A stretch of 64,000 nt of DNA, from NCBI RefSeq assembly GCF_018991925.1, contig NW_024756914.1, positions 9,522,426-9,586,425 of the forward strand, read 5' to 3'. The translations under genes were made by a program, and so were the position numbers. Positions within the stretch are counted from its first letter, which is position 1; every line of letters begins with the position of its first letter. This document shows positions 25,146-34,651 of this stretch, piece by piece. The notes under the pieces were generated by a model, which saw nothing but the letters and a program-made list of their open reading frames with translations, did no database searches and was not told where the DNA came from. Source of the stretch: Homarus americanus. Taxonomy: Eukaryota > Arthropoda > Malacostraca > Decapoda > Nephropidae.

Positions 25146-26279
25146 CTGTAGTTACACAAATAGTCGTACCTGACACATTGTGTGAAACTATTATAATGTT
25201 GTTCCACGATGTTCCTTAAGCAGGTCTAGGACGTGACAAATGCCTTGCGGACATTAGAAAAAAAATATTTGGGGAATACTATGAAGACATAGAATTGCAT
25301 ATTGCTAAGTGTTTGTCATTTGCTCAACATAAGGGTATTACAGTACAAGGTCACCGGCTCCAATTCTACAATATCCTACACCAGAACGTCCGTTTGACAC
25401 AGTCGCGATAGACTTGTTACAACTCCCGAGGAGTCATCAGGGATCCTCAATACGTCCTAGTGTGTGTGGATCATTTTCTGGATTTGTAATTTTAGTCCCA
25501 GTGAAGGATAAAACAGCCGAATCTGTGGCCTATGCCTGAGTGATGACTCTTATATGTCCTTTTACTACGCTAGGTTCTTCTCTCCGACAATGGATTGGAG
25601 TTCAGGAATCAGCTAGTAGCACAAATTTGTGTACAATATGAAATACAACAAAGTTTTATTACAGCCTATCATCCACAGGCTAATGGCCTTGTCGAGAGAG
25701 TCAATCACAAGATCCTAGAGATACTTCGCCCAATAGTGTGTGATATGCAATACACATAGGAGGATTGGTTACCACAAGTTGCAGCATCTATTAATGGGTC
25801 GAGTAATAGCTCTACCGGCAAATCACCCGACTATATTGTTTATGGCATAGACAAATGTCTGTCTTATGATTTCACGACAAAACAGATCAGCGTTTTTACA
25901 GATATTCATGGCCAAGTACGGAATCATTTAGCAGCGTCACGCTGAAATGATTTTTAAGCAACATAAGCAAGCTAAGCCAGTCGTGTTAGAAATAAGCGAT
26001 GCTGTTATGATGAGAGAACCTGACAGGAACTCTAAGCTTCCAGCCAAATTTTCTGGTCCATTCCACACTATCGCCGAAGAAGCAGGCAACAAGTTTAAAA
26101 TTTGGAAGCCTAACGCACAAACCGCAGATGTAGTGCATGCGGACCGTCTCAAAAAGGGCCATAAGGATTTACTACCCAAGAATGTTAATGATGTTATAGA
26201 CACATCTTTTCAAACAGTACAGAAGCAGAGTGTACCTAATGAGTATCATTTGAAATTTCGTTCTGCAAACAAATATTAA
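25146..26279 (+). pseudogene. integrase of the errantivirus-like element, multiply broken
   Basis: Short segments in changing frames give the integrase blocks in order. An HHCC-like region lies near 25150-25340. The first catalytic Asp is in FDTVAIDLLQL (about 25395-25427), the second Asp in LLSDNGLEFRN (about 25580-25610), and the Glu in GLVERVNHK (about 25685-25711). A final open segment at 25947-26279 carries the C-terminal KFSGPFHTI (GPY/F-type) module. Several stops and shifts show decay. It ends shortly before the envelope region. Confidence 0.8.
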
Positions 26280-26301
26280 AATACATTAAAACTTTTACAG
26301 A

Positions 26302-27993
26302 ATGGCTTGGATCATCAGTGTGCTGCTCCTACTGCTTTGGGGCACCGTTGTGTTGTGGGACATGTCCACCTTGTCCTTAAGCCAGGTCTTGCTTATTTGC
26401 ACCCCAGGCCCGTTCTCATTGTTGAGACGTGGTGAACATAAAATATGAGTTGCCGGGACTGCTCAAGCTTCCACACCAGATGGAAACCATTGCAGCTCAA
26501 CTGCAGACAGCTTGACGGCCCTGATGATCTCCGTGCGACTCCAAAACATTTCGGGATGGTTTCAAAACTGTTGAGCTTCAGCTGCTTCGTCAGACCTCTT
26601 CACGCTTCTCGTCGCTGTCGGAAACACTATTCCAGCGTCTCAGGATGATCTTGCAAAATGCCTCACAGAAAGCGAGGATTGTTTAATTTTGTGGGTCTTT
26701 ATACAAAGCACTCTATTTGGCTGGCGACTGCCGAGGATGTAACTAATCTAGGAGACCGCGTGAACATTGTCGATCAAGCTGTTTCTAAACAAAATCGTGT
26801 TATTACTCAAATTTTTCATGCCATTAGTGCTTTAGAATCGAAAGTTAAAGCGATCATTTCTGCGTCTAAGTTGATGAATTCAGTCCCTACATTGGAGTGG
26901 CTCCTTTATTTTTCTGAGTATTTGCATGCTGCAGAAAGTTCAGTTCAAGATATAATTACTAATAAAAATGAACTAATCGCCAGCATCGTGGATGCAGGGT
27001 TAGGACGAGTGGATGCAAAGCTTGTGCCTGTGAAGACTCTTGAAGCATTACAAATAATAAGTTGACTTATCATTTAACTCCAATTTTCAGAGATCATGAA
27101 GTAAAATATTATTACCCTCTGTTGGAGTCGACTCTCACGCACAATGCTATTCTTATCCACATACCTATGCGAGGGCAACATAAATTTATTGCATAGCATT
27201 TGGAACCCTTCCCTTTGTATGTTAATGATGCAATGTATACTCTGGATAGACCAAAAGAACTTCTGCTAATAGATGAAGAATATACCTTGTTAGCATTGGA
27301 TGATCCTCGGGTATTATCATGGTGTAAATCGTCATATTTACATTTACCGTTATGTCCAGCCTATATATTCGCATTTATTCCTGCTGCGAAAGGGATATGT
27401 GAACTGGCAGTCAAACAAACAGCGCTAATAACACAAAAATGTAGTTATAGGCCAATTACTAGGAAAACTGTGTTTCATGCGCATCTGCATAATGTGCAAT
27501 ATTTTTTCTTTCCTGATGAAACTAATGTAATTTTAAAGTGTCATGATGGTGGTAAACAGTTAGTTGTGAAAGGTTATTATAAGGCTCCGGATTATTGTGA
27601 GATAACTTGTAGTTCGTTGAAGACCTTGCCTTCTCATCAGCATTTTCGAATTTAAATCTTACTTCAGATTTAATTCCTTTGTTTCAAGTCCTTAATTTAA
27701 CTATTGGTGAGCTTAATACTGTCTCAGAAAAGTTGAAAGTTATTTCTTACTTGAAAGAGTCACAGTTTACTCATTTAGATGTTCATCTGCCATTTTATTT
27801 TGCTGAGGGATTTACAATACCGCGTTTAACCATTCCCACTATTGTGTTATTTCTGGCAGTGATATTTTTGTTTTGTTATTATAAGTCAGTGTCTTCCAAG
27901 TTGAACATTGTACATACTATACTAGCCCGTAAGACACTTAAGTCTAGGACCCCAGTAGTTGATGAACCTATGGTTCCAGAGTCCCCAGCTTAG
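26302..27993 (+). pseudogene. envelope (F-type fusion protein) remnant
   Basis: A short frame from 26302 starts with a hydrophobic leader (SVLLLLLWGTVVL), consistent with a signal peptide. At 26658-27065 a basic cleavage-like site RKR is directly followed by GLFNFVG, the fusion-peptide style of baculovirus F and insect errantivirus envelopes. Frames 27200-27655 (cysteine-rich) and 27679-27993 follow, the last with a membrane anchor TIPTIVLFLAVIFLFCYY and a short basic cytoplasmic tail. Stops and frame changes separate the pieces, so no intact envelope is encoded. The env after pol places the element with gypsy/errantivirus-like retroviruses. Confidence 0.8.
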
Positions 27994-28095
27994 TGTCTAC
28001 ACATATGTTTGTAACAAGGTTAGGTTTATGTATAGGATGTATTCTACGAGACTAGTTTATTCCTTGTGAAAGCTCGGAAGGTGGTGACCGAGCAA

Positions 28096-28511
28096 TGTAT
28101 TTACCCCTTAGTTCCTATAGAAATGTCAGGGCAGTACATTAGGTTTATATAATCATATCACCCCCTGTAACTTTCCACTGGCTATTAAGTGACATGGTCA
28201 ATTCACGTGATGGGTAAGTTCCTTGGGCATAAGAACTAAGACTGTTAAGGTCAGCATTTAAAAGCCGGTTGCTTGCAGATTGTCACTCAACACCTCACAC
28301 CAACCGGACGTATTTAGAAGAGCTCTTAATAGAGCCTCCGCGATTAAGTTCTGGTGAGATACACTTAGAACTGTATATGAGATAGTTCCTCAATAAATAG
28401 ATAACAGACAATTGGGTTTGGCTACTAAAACCCTATATAATTTTACATGTTCCATCCTCATTAACCCAGAAGGAATCAATGGTTAAAGGCCAGTTCATAA
28501 GGTGGCAGCAA
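28096..28511 (+). mobile_element. 3' LTR of errantivirus-like retroelement
   Basis: TGTATTTACCCCTTAGTTCC begins the second LTR copy. It carries substitutions and a deletion relative to the 5' copy: a run of bases after GAGCCTCCG is missing near 28340. It ends GGTGGCAGCA followed by AAGTT. The LTR divergence and the internal breaks agree with an old insertion. Confidence 0.85.
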
Positions 28512-28544
28512 AGTTCATACGTTGGCGTTCCCAATCGTCTCGCT

Positions 28545-29080
28545 TATTTCTTTACCATTAGTGGTTAGCTACTCCTAGTGTTCCATTTATTAACATTAAA
28601 TAACATTACTTAAAACATACATAACGTTATTCATTTTTTTTACATTAAGTTCACTACACTACAACGAGGGTCTTATTTTCTTCAGTTTCTTATGTAGAAC
28701 CATCATCACTCCACTAACAATGCCATCTTGTCTCCTCGTGTGTGTTTTAATATTCTACGTGTTATTAATGAATTGCATTGTTCATTTCACATATATAAAG
28801 ATTAATTCAATCAAATACATATTCAGTAATAAACAATAATGAATCTTTTGTCCATATTCTTAAGATAAATGAGGAGTATCCTAAATGTTCACGTATATTG
28901 GTGTTTAATCCATCTCTTTTTTTTCTTTACCATTAGTGGTTAGCTACTTCTATTGTTCCATTTATTAACATTAAATAACATTACTTAAAACATATATATT
29001 CATTTTTTTACATTAATTTTACTACAGCTACAACCAGGGTCTTATTTTCGTCATTTTCCCATGTAGAACTATCGTCCTGG
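28545..29080. repeat. two direct copies of a segment of about 165 bp
   Basis: TTTCTTTACCATTAGTGGTT through AGGGTCTTATTTTC and ATGTAGAAC occurs at about 28549-28695 and again at about 28920-29075, with roughly ten differences and a spacer of about 200 bp. No coding potential is seen. Confidence 0.85.
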
Positions 29081-29088
29081 ACATCCTG

Positions 29089-29508
29089 GAGGTTTCACAC
29101 CTAACAGACCCTCAATATAATGGACTTTCCTCTCTCTATATAGTATAGTTCATTAGAGTAGGTTTCACATCTAACAGACCCTCGATATAATGGACTTTTC
29201 TATCTCTATACAGTTCATTAGATGGAGGTTTCACATCTAACAGACCCTCGATATAATGGACTTTCCTCTCTCTCTATACAGTTCATTAGATGGAGGTTTC
29301 ACATCTAACAGACCCTCGATATAATGGACTTTCCTCTCTCTCTACACAGTTCATTAGATGGAGGTTTCACATCTAACAGACCCTCGATATAATGGACTTT
29401 CCTCTCTCTCTATACAGTTCATTACATGGAGGTTTCACATCTAACAGACCCTCGATATAATGGACTTTCCTCTCTCTCTATATAGTTCATTAGATGGAGG
29501 TTTCACTG
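29089..29508. repeat. 68-bp minisatellite, about six copies
   Basis: The unit GATGGAGGTTTCACATCTAACAGACCCTCGATATAATGGACTTTCCTCTCTCTCTATACAGTTCATTA is repeated with small CT-number changes. One unit copy also flanks the MITE at 16697-17957, so the array probably grew from a dispersed repeat. It stops 13 bp before the donor side of the SCAF exon at 29521. Confidence 0.9.
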
Positions 29509-29520
29509 CATAGTTCTTAC

Positions 29521-29761
29521 CTTTGATAAGTGGCCGACCCAAAGTGTTGTGGAACAAACACTGAGATACTCCTTCTTAACAGGTGGTAGTCCTCTCTTCT
29601 TCCTCTCTTTCTCTTTCTCTCGCTCCTTCTCTCTTACTCGCTCTTTTTCTGGGTCGAGTTTCTCTTTCTCCCGCTCTTTGTCGCGTTCTCAGCGGTCTCT
29701 GTCTCTATCGCGATCTCTTCTGTCTCGTTCTCTGTCTCTGTCTCTTTCTCTTGAGCGAGAT
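29521..29761 (-). CDS. SCAF4/SCAF8: SCAF4/SCAF8-like, RD/RE-rich exon with RRM start; contains in-frame TGA
   Basis: A 241-nt minus-strand exon follows the acceptor TTCAAACAG and precedes the donor GTAAGA. It enters with one base completing a split codon and leaves in phase 0. It encodes SRSRERDRDRERDRR-type repeats, then a Lys/Glu-rich stretch (EREKEKERKKRG), LPPVKKEYLSVCSTT and the RNP2 strand LWVGHLSK. The frame is fixed at both ends by splicing, but codon 29689-29691 is TGA, between DRDR and ERDK. A one-step change from CGA (Arg) would explain it. It may be a mutation, an allele or a base-calling error. Confidence 0.88.
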
Positions 29762-30908
29762 CTGTTTGAAATAGAAGACATAATTTAGTCACAAAATGCG
29801 GCCTACACTCTTGTACTAATGTTAACTGAATTAAATAAAATATAAATAAAAAATATACTAAAATATGACGAGGAGGTTCAGTTGCACAAGCACCAGGCAG
29901 TAAAATGAAAATAGCCAACACAATAAGACTTTGAGAACAATAGGACAAACAAACTTCACTTACCCAAATCCAATCAGACATCCATTAATGTTAGGAGTAC
30001 CCAAGTATCACATGCAATCCTTGCTTCAAGCAAATAAACAGTTAAATGTATCCTAATCCATACAGAGGATATTAATAACTCAGTTCACCACACAGCAGCA
30101 GCTCCTGGGGCATGTCGACTTAAGAAACCAAAATCATACAGTGCAGATATAAAAGGTTTTGTAACTTCTCACTTAAAATGAGTTCTAAAAAATACAGTAA
30201 TTCCTCTATTTATGTTGAGTGACCCTTTGTGTGTTTCTTGTCAGTCAATCAGCTGTCCTCTAACAAACAGCTCTATGCCTGTAAAGTTCCAGTGAACAGA
30301 CTATACATACGAATTTGCTATCACTGGGTGACAAGTGTTTCTGTGAGCCAACAGTAATTTAGTTTGTCATAGTAGCAAATAATTTTTTTCATGTATATTA
30401 AATGAAAAATAATGGAACCATATGAATTTCAAACAACATACTGTACGACCACATCAACAACCTTCTTTCAGATGCAAGATTTTTCTATAGGTTTGGTTAA
30501 GCAGGAAAAGACTTTGGAAAATCTGCTTTTTTAAGACATTGATTAATAATTTACTTGCACCTTTAGTTTTCTTTAAACAGTAACGATGGCACTGACTGCT
30601 TATGAATATGCATGAGACAGGTGAACCATAATGTGTCCAAAAGAAAGAGGCTCCTGTGGAGACCACTCTCTAATTTCAGAAAATTTTCATTCACAGACAG
30701 GCCTTATGATATGATTTACCAGATGAGGAGAGTAGAGATTCTTGAACAAAATGACAGGTAACAAAGACAACAATGAGGAACAGCAGCAGAGTAATCGTAA
30801 CAACATACCGTACTGTACATGTCACAATATGGAAAAAGGCAGACAAGTCAGGAAGAGCTACAAGAGAAAGACAGAAATATGCAGACATAAAGCACCACAA
30901 CAGCTGAC
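29762..30908. other. intron, nothing recognised
   Basis: Intron between the two RS exons. No repeat with clear ends and no further exon could be supported. The splice phases of the two exons match directly if the surplus base in the upstream exon is accepted. Confidence 0.5.
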
Positions 30909-31086
30909 CTCCTCCTGCGTGACCTAGAGGACGACCTCACGACCCCTGGAACGTGATCGTGACCTTCGATGTCTGGATCTGGATCTGGATCGCGACCTTG
31001 ACCGGGTACGTCTTCTACGTCGTGATCGGCTTCTAGAACGAGACCGGCTGCGACGGCGTCTGTCAGAATCACGATCCTCGTGATGA
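30909..31086 (-). CDS. SCAF4/SCAF8: SCAF4/SCAF8-like, RS-repeat exon; one surplus base
   Basis: A 178-nt minus-strand exon lies between the acceptor TTATCCCCAG and the donor GTCAGC. The first base completes the Ile codon of VKEI from exon 32395-32617. Then comes HHEDRDSDRRRRSRSRSR and an arginine/serine run. Near 30934-30950 the RS coding switches to the next frame and continues as RSSSRSRRRRS. In the first frame TAG follows within a few codons. The donor phase fits the next exon only from the second frame, and 177 nt would be in register. So one extra base, or an undetected splice feature, lies in that interval. RS domains of this protein class mediate interactions with splicing and transcription factors. 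Confidence 0.85.
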
Positions 31087-31552
31087 CTGGGGATAAGAAA
31101 ACATATGAATCATTAAGGAATTTTTTTAAATCAGAAAGTCCTGTCCCAGATCAATTAAAACTGGGTCCTCAATTACTGCTGAGTAAACAGATGTAAAAGG
31201 AATAAAGAAACATGGCAATACTTTTACCCTGCCTGAGTGCAAGGCAGGTATAGTATGCTGATCATTACACCACAGGTAGTCATTTTGTACATTGATTCAC
31301 AATTCACAAACAAGTCAACCACAGAGCACAATCCATCACTGGTGAGGATAGAGCACATTATTTAACAAAAGGTGTCTTAAAATTGCACCAGGAAACTTTC
31401 AAAAGCAGGGAAGTTACACAATCATGGAGCAAAATTTATATTAGTGTATAAAATTTAATGGTGGCAATAGTAAATTTTGGCTAGCCCACCATCATTATAC
31501 AGAAGGTATTAGTGATAGGTTTCTTGCCAGCATTCCCTGCCCAATTCATATA

Positions 31553-31860
31553 CAGCTCCTCCCCGACTTACGACGGGGTTAAGGACAAAAGCCAGGTTAG
31601 TAAGTCGAAATGGTCGTAAATCGAAAATGCTTAAATAATGCATAGAAAATAAAAAATGGGTGTCTCTTTTTCTTCTCAGCACCACAAAACTCTCACTTTT
31701 AAGCTTGCCAGCCATTTTAAAGTGAATTACAAACAAAAATTTTGTCAGTACACAGCGCAATCACTGACGATGGGACTCGAATATTAGTAATTTGACAAAA
31801 TTTTGGTACGACTGAGGCGGTCGTATGTCCGGGTGGTCGTAAGTGAATCGGGAGGAGCTG
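31553..31860 (-). mobile_element. MITE, family CTCCTCCCCGACTTACGAC
   Basis: The ends CAGCTCCTCCCCGACTTACG and GTCGTAAGTGAATCGGGAGGAGCTG are inverted, with TA before the left end. The minus strand holds a start codon and a short frame beginning MAGKLKSESFVVLRRKRDTH. The same frame occurs in the copy nested at about 61718-62036, suggesting a remnant of the parent transposase N-terminus. Confidence 0.8.
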
Positions 31861-31912
31861 TGTGTGTATGTATGTATGTATGTATGTATGTATATATATA
31901 TATATATTGAAT
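31861..31912. repeat. (TATG)n/(TA)n microsatellite
   Basis: TGTATG tetranucleotide and TA dinucleotide runs adjoin the right end of the preceding MITE. Confidence 0.9.
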
Positions 31913-32394
31913 GGTTGTAGACAATATACAACTAGGGTTGTTAATGTAAGCGCACACACAAGGTGGCCCTCCGGTCTGACGTCAACCAGTGACATGTTAA
32001 GATTTTTCAAAAGTAATTCTAACTACTGTACATGTGTACATGTCTTTGCTGAGAATAACTAATTTTCATTGTTTCCTCTTCATTTGTTTTAATTTGACTA
32101 CACAATCAATAACGGCCAGACTCAACAACCCTGCACTATCAAACATCTATTAGAAACCAGTGACTCATGACATCATTGTTTCTCTAAGTCTGCTATTCCT
32201 ATGTAGAAACTCATGATTAACACTCAAAAGCTTTCCATAGATGCTAGCGTCTTAAGGGACTCAAGTTCATCTCGGTTCAATTATTACTGTATACAGGTAG
32301 GTTGTCTGTCTCTAGCCATCGACTTCTCTTCTTACCCAGTACAGTACTGTCCTGACCTGACACATCTTATAAGGGTAAAATAACATATACCTAC

Positions 32395-32617
32395 ATCTCT
32401 TTTACGTCATCGCTGTCATCCGAGTGTTCTCCTTCTTCTCGCGGACTCTTGGGCTTATCTGGTGGAGGATGGACTTGCGTGTAATCTAGAGCAGGAGGAG
32501 GAACTGCCATGGGAGTTGGAGGCATGCCACCCATGAATGGACCTGGAGGCAGGTAGCCTGGGGGAGGCTGCGATGTATCCACAGCAAGAAATGGAAGTGA
32601 TCGACCATCATAATCTC
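32395..32617 (-). CDS. SCAF4/SCAF8: SCAF4/SCAF8-like, proline-rich linker exon
   Basis: A 223-nt minus-strand exon lies between the acceptor CCTTTACAG and the donor GTAGGTATATG. It enters with two bases completing Gly and leaves with two bases (AT) of the next Ile codon. It encodes DYDGRSLPFLAVD, a proline/glycine-rich stretch (PPPGYLPPGPFMGGMPP) and an acidic SPREEGEHSDDSDDVKE. DDSDDVKEI directly ahead of the RS region is also present in vertebrate SCAF8, which supports both the donor choice and the reading frame. Confidence 0.92.
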
Positions 32618-33589
32618 CTGTAAAGGAACAGTAATAAAAATATAAAGGTGGTTTTACTGTATTTACAACTAAGAGTGAAAGTTATCAACTATTAAATTCT
32701 CATCCATGTTAAACATTTGTAAAACATGTGCACTGCCAACTTCCAAAATAAGTTAAAGCTGGAAGAAAAAATTCAAAGAGGGGCCATGTGAGGAGACGCG
32801 GCCTTGAAAACCTGTTTTGGTGGAGTGCCTTGTGCACTTTTTCTCTCTGTAACCAGCCCTGAGGTTAGCATGACAGATAGCGACTGTAAACTTTGCTTCA
32901 GGTTTAGAACACATTTTATCAATTGACCAGCGAGCATAAACACACCAGCAAGCCTCTTCCTCATCAGCTGGAGCTGCTCTCATAACAATATACTCTAGCT
33001 CCGCTTCCTCTCTGTCTCCTCAACTAAGTCCTCCACAGACAATTCTTCTTAATAAAATGTTTTGGTTGGAAAATTTGTGTGCACACATTACATAATCTCC
33101 AGGGAGGCTGTACAAAAGAGTAATATTAACCCTTAGGCTCTGGGTATTGTTCCAGAATGTCCACCTATTTTCCTGCCTTTTTTTTATTATTATTATTATT
33201 ATTATTTTTGGTCAAGTCGATTTTTCCCCAATTTATCACCCCGCAGGAGGGGGGGGGGTGTAATGCCAGCAGCACCCTAACCCGGGGCTTAAGGGTTAAG
33301 AAGAAAATGAATGCCAACACTTTTGATGAGAAACTTAAAATAATCCGAGTCTCCCGTCTACCTCCGAGCAATAATTTATCTTCACATCTGTTACTGTACT
33401 ACTCCTCAGTATGCAAGTGGATATGATAATTTAAGGTAAGAGCTTTAGATATTATAACAGTTGGCAGGAATCAATCAGGAGGCAAAATTTACGACTGTTG
33501 TTAATATGAAATCAGACAAAATTTGGGTGAGAATGTTAAGTGGATTTTGCAAGTCATTTGTTGATGGCCCCAAAGGTCCTAAAACCAAC

Positions 33590-33815
33590 CTGTGTTTGTG
33601 AGTCCAGGAATGCCTTGCCCTTTCACCTCATCAGGGACTGGTGGTACCATACGCTTTGCTGCTGCTGCAGCAGCAGCTGCACTCATTCCAGAACCATCAT
33701 CTTGTGTAGGCTGCTTCATGAGAATCTGCTGGATTTGCTGGATGAGGCTTGGATCAAGGTTGGTGACTGCGGCACTCATCACCTGATTGGACACGCTTGT
33801 TACTGGCACAGGGTG
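33590..33815 (-). CDS. SCAF4/SCAF8: SCAF4/SCAF8-like, linker exon with alanine run
   Basis: A 226-nt minus-strand exon lies between the acceptor TTTTGAAACAG and the donor GTTGGTTTT. It enters in phase 0 and leaves with one base. It encodes HPVPVTSVSNQVMSAAVTN, a glutamine-rich helix-like segment (PSLIQQIQQILMKQ), eight consecutive alanines from GCA/GCT codons and PPVPDEVKGQGIPG. This is the low-complexity linker after the CTD-interacting domain. The alanine tract comes from a trinucleotide run that may vary in length. Confidence 0.9.
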
Positions 33816-34132
33816 CTGTTTCAAAACAATTATTTTTAGTTATAATGATTTATATCACAAAGATTATCATTTTATTATAGACTATCAACACCACAATGAC
33901 AGGAAGTACAATATCATTAATATACTGTATATAACTGTACAGAAAAATGAAGAATCTGGTCAAATATAACTGTACAGTACATCAATCTGCATCCCATACA
34001 ATATGAACTGATAAAGTATTGCATGCAAGTAAAATCTACTGCAAGAACAAATACTTTATCACCAAAAGTAAGCAAAAATTATAAAATGCTTCACTCTCAC
34101 ACAGCAGTGTCCACAGGTGAAATTTACTAATA

Positions 34133-34651
34133 CAGTGAGTTCTGCTATAACGCGTGTTTTGATAACGCGAATTTGCTCTAACGCGATTTATGAATTCGGA
34201 ACAATATTTGTATCGCTTGACGCTTGTTTGCTATCGCGATTTTGGCTTACTATTTCTCCAATTTTGTGGTATTAACTGTGAATATGGTAAAGAAGAATAT
34301 CTCCAAAAAGCGTTCTGATGATAGAATTCGGTGATTATCGTAAAAGAAGGATATAACACTTGAGAAAGCTCATGTTATCAACCTCAAAATCCTTCTCCCC
34401 ATCAAGTTACATTCATATTTTTTCAAGGTAAAGTGTTAAATTTACTGTATGATTTCATTATTAGATATGAATGTAACATTTATTTAGACTGTGCTATCCT
34501 TTGTGTTAGGCTAACTACTAAATTTTTTCGATTTCGAGTAATCTGCACCTAACCCTATTTTCTCCATAAGCCCTGTTATTTCTATTACGCGATTTTCTAT
34601 AACACGATATTTTACAAGAACACAATTATCGCGTTATAGCAGAACTACCTG
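34133..34651 (+). mobile_element. Tigger-like MITE, family TTCTGCTATAACGCG
   Basis: The ends CAGTGAGTTCTGCTATAACG and CGTTATAGCAGAACTACCTG are inverted, with TA at 34131-34132. A start codon at 34284 opens a short frame MVKKNISKKRSDDRIR before a stop. It resembles the basic N-terminus of Tigger transposases and suggests internal deletion of an autonomous parent. Confidence 0.85.

Noticed and set aside
29549..29788. Plus-strand serine-rich frame (SFSRSFSLTRSFS)
   Set aside because: Antisense shadow of the minus-strand RS/RD exon of the SCAF gene.
33592..33839. Plus-strand frames with an alanine run
   Set aside because: Antisense shadow of the SCAF exon at 33590-33815, caused by the GCT/GCA trinucleotide run.
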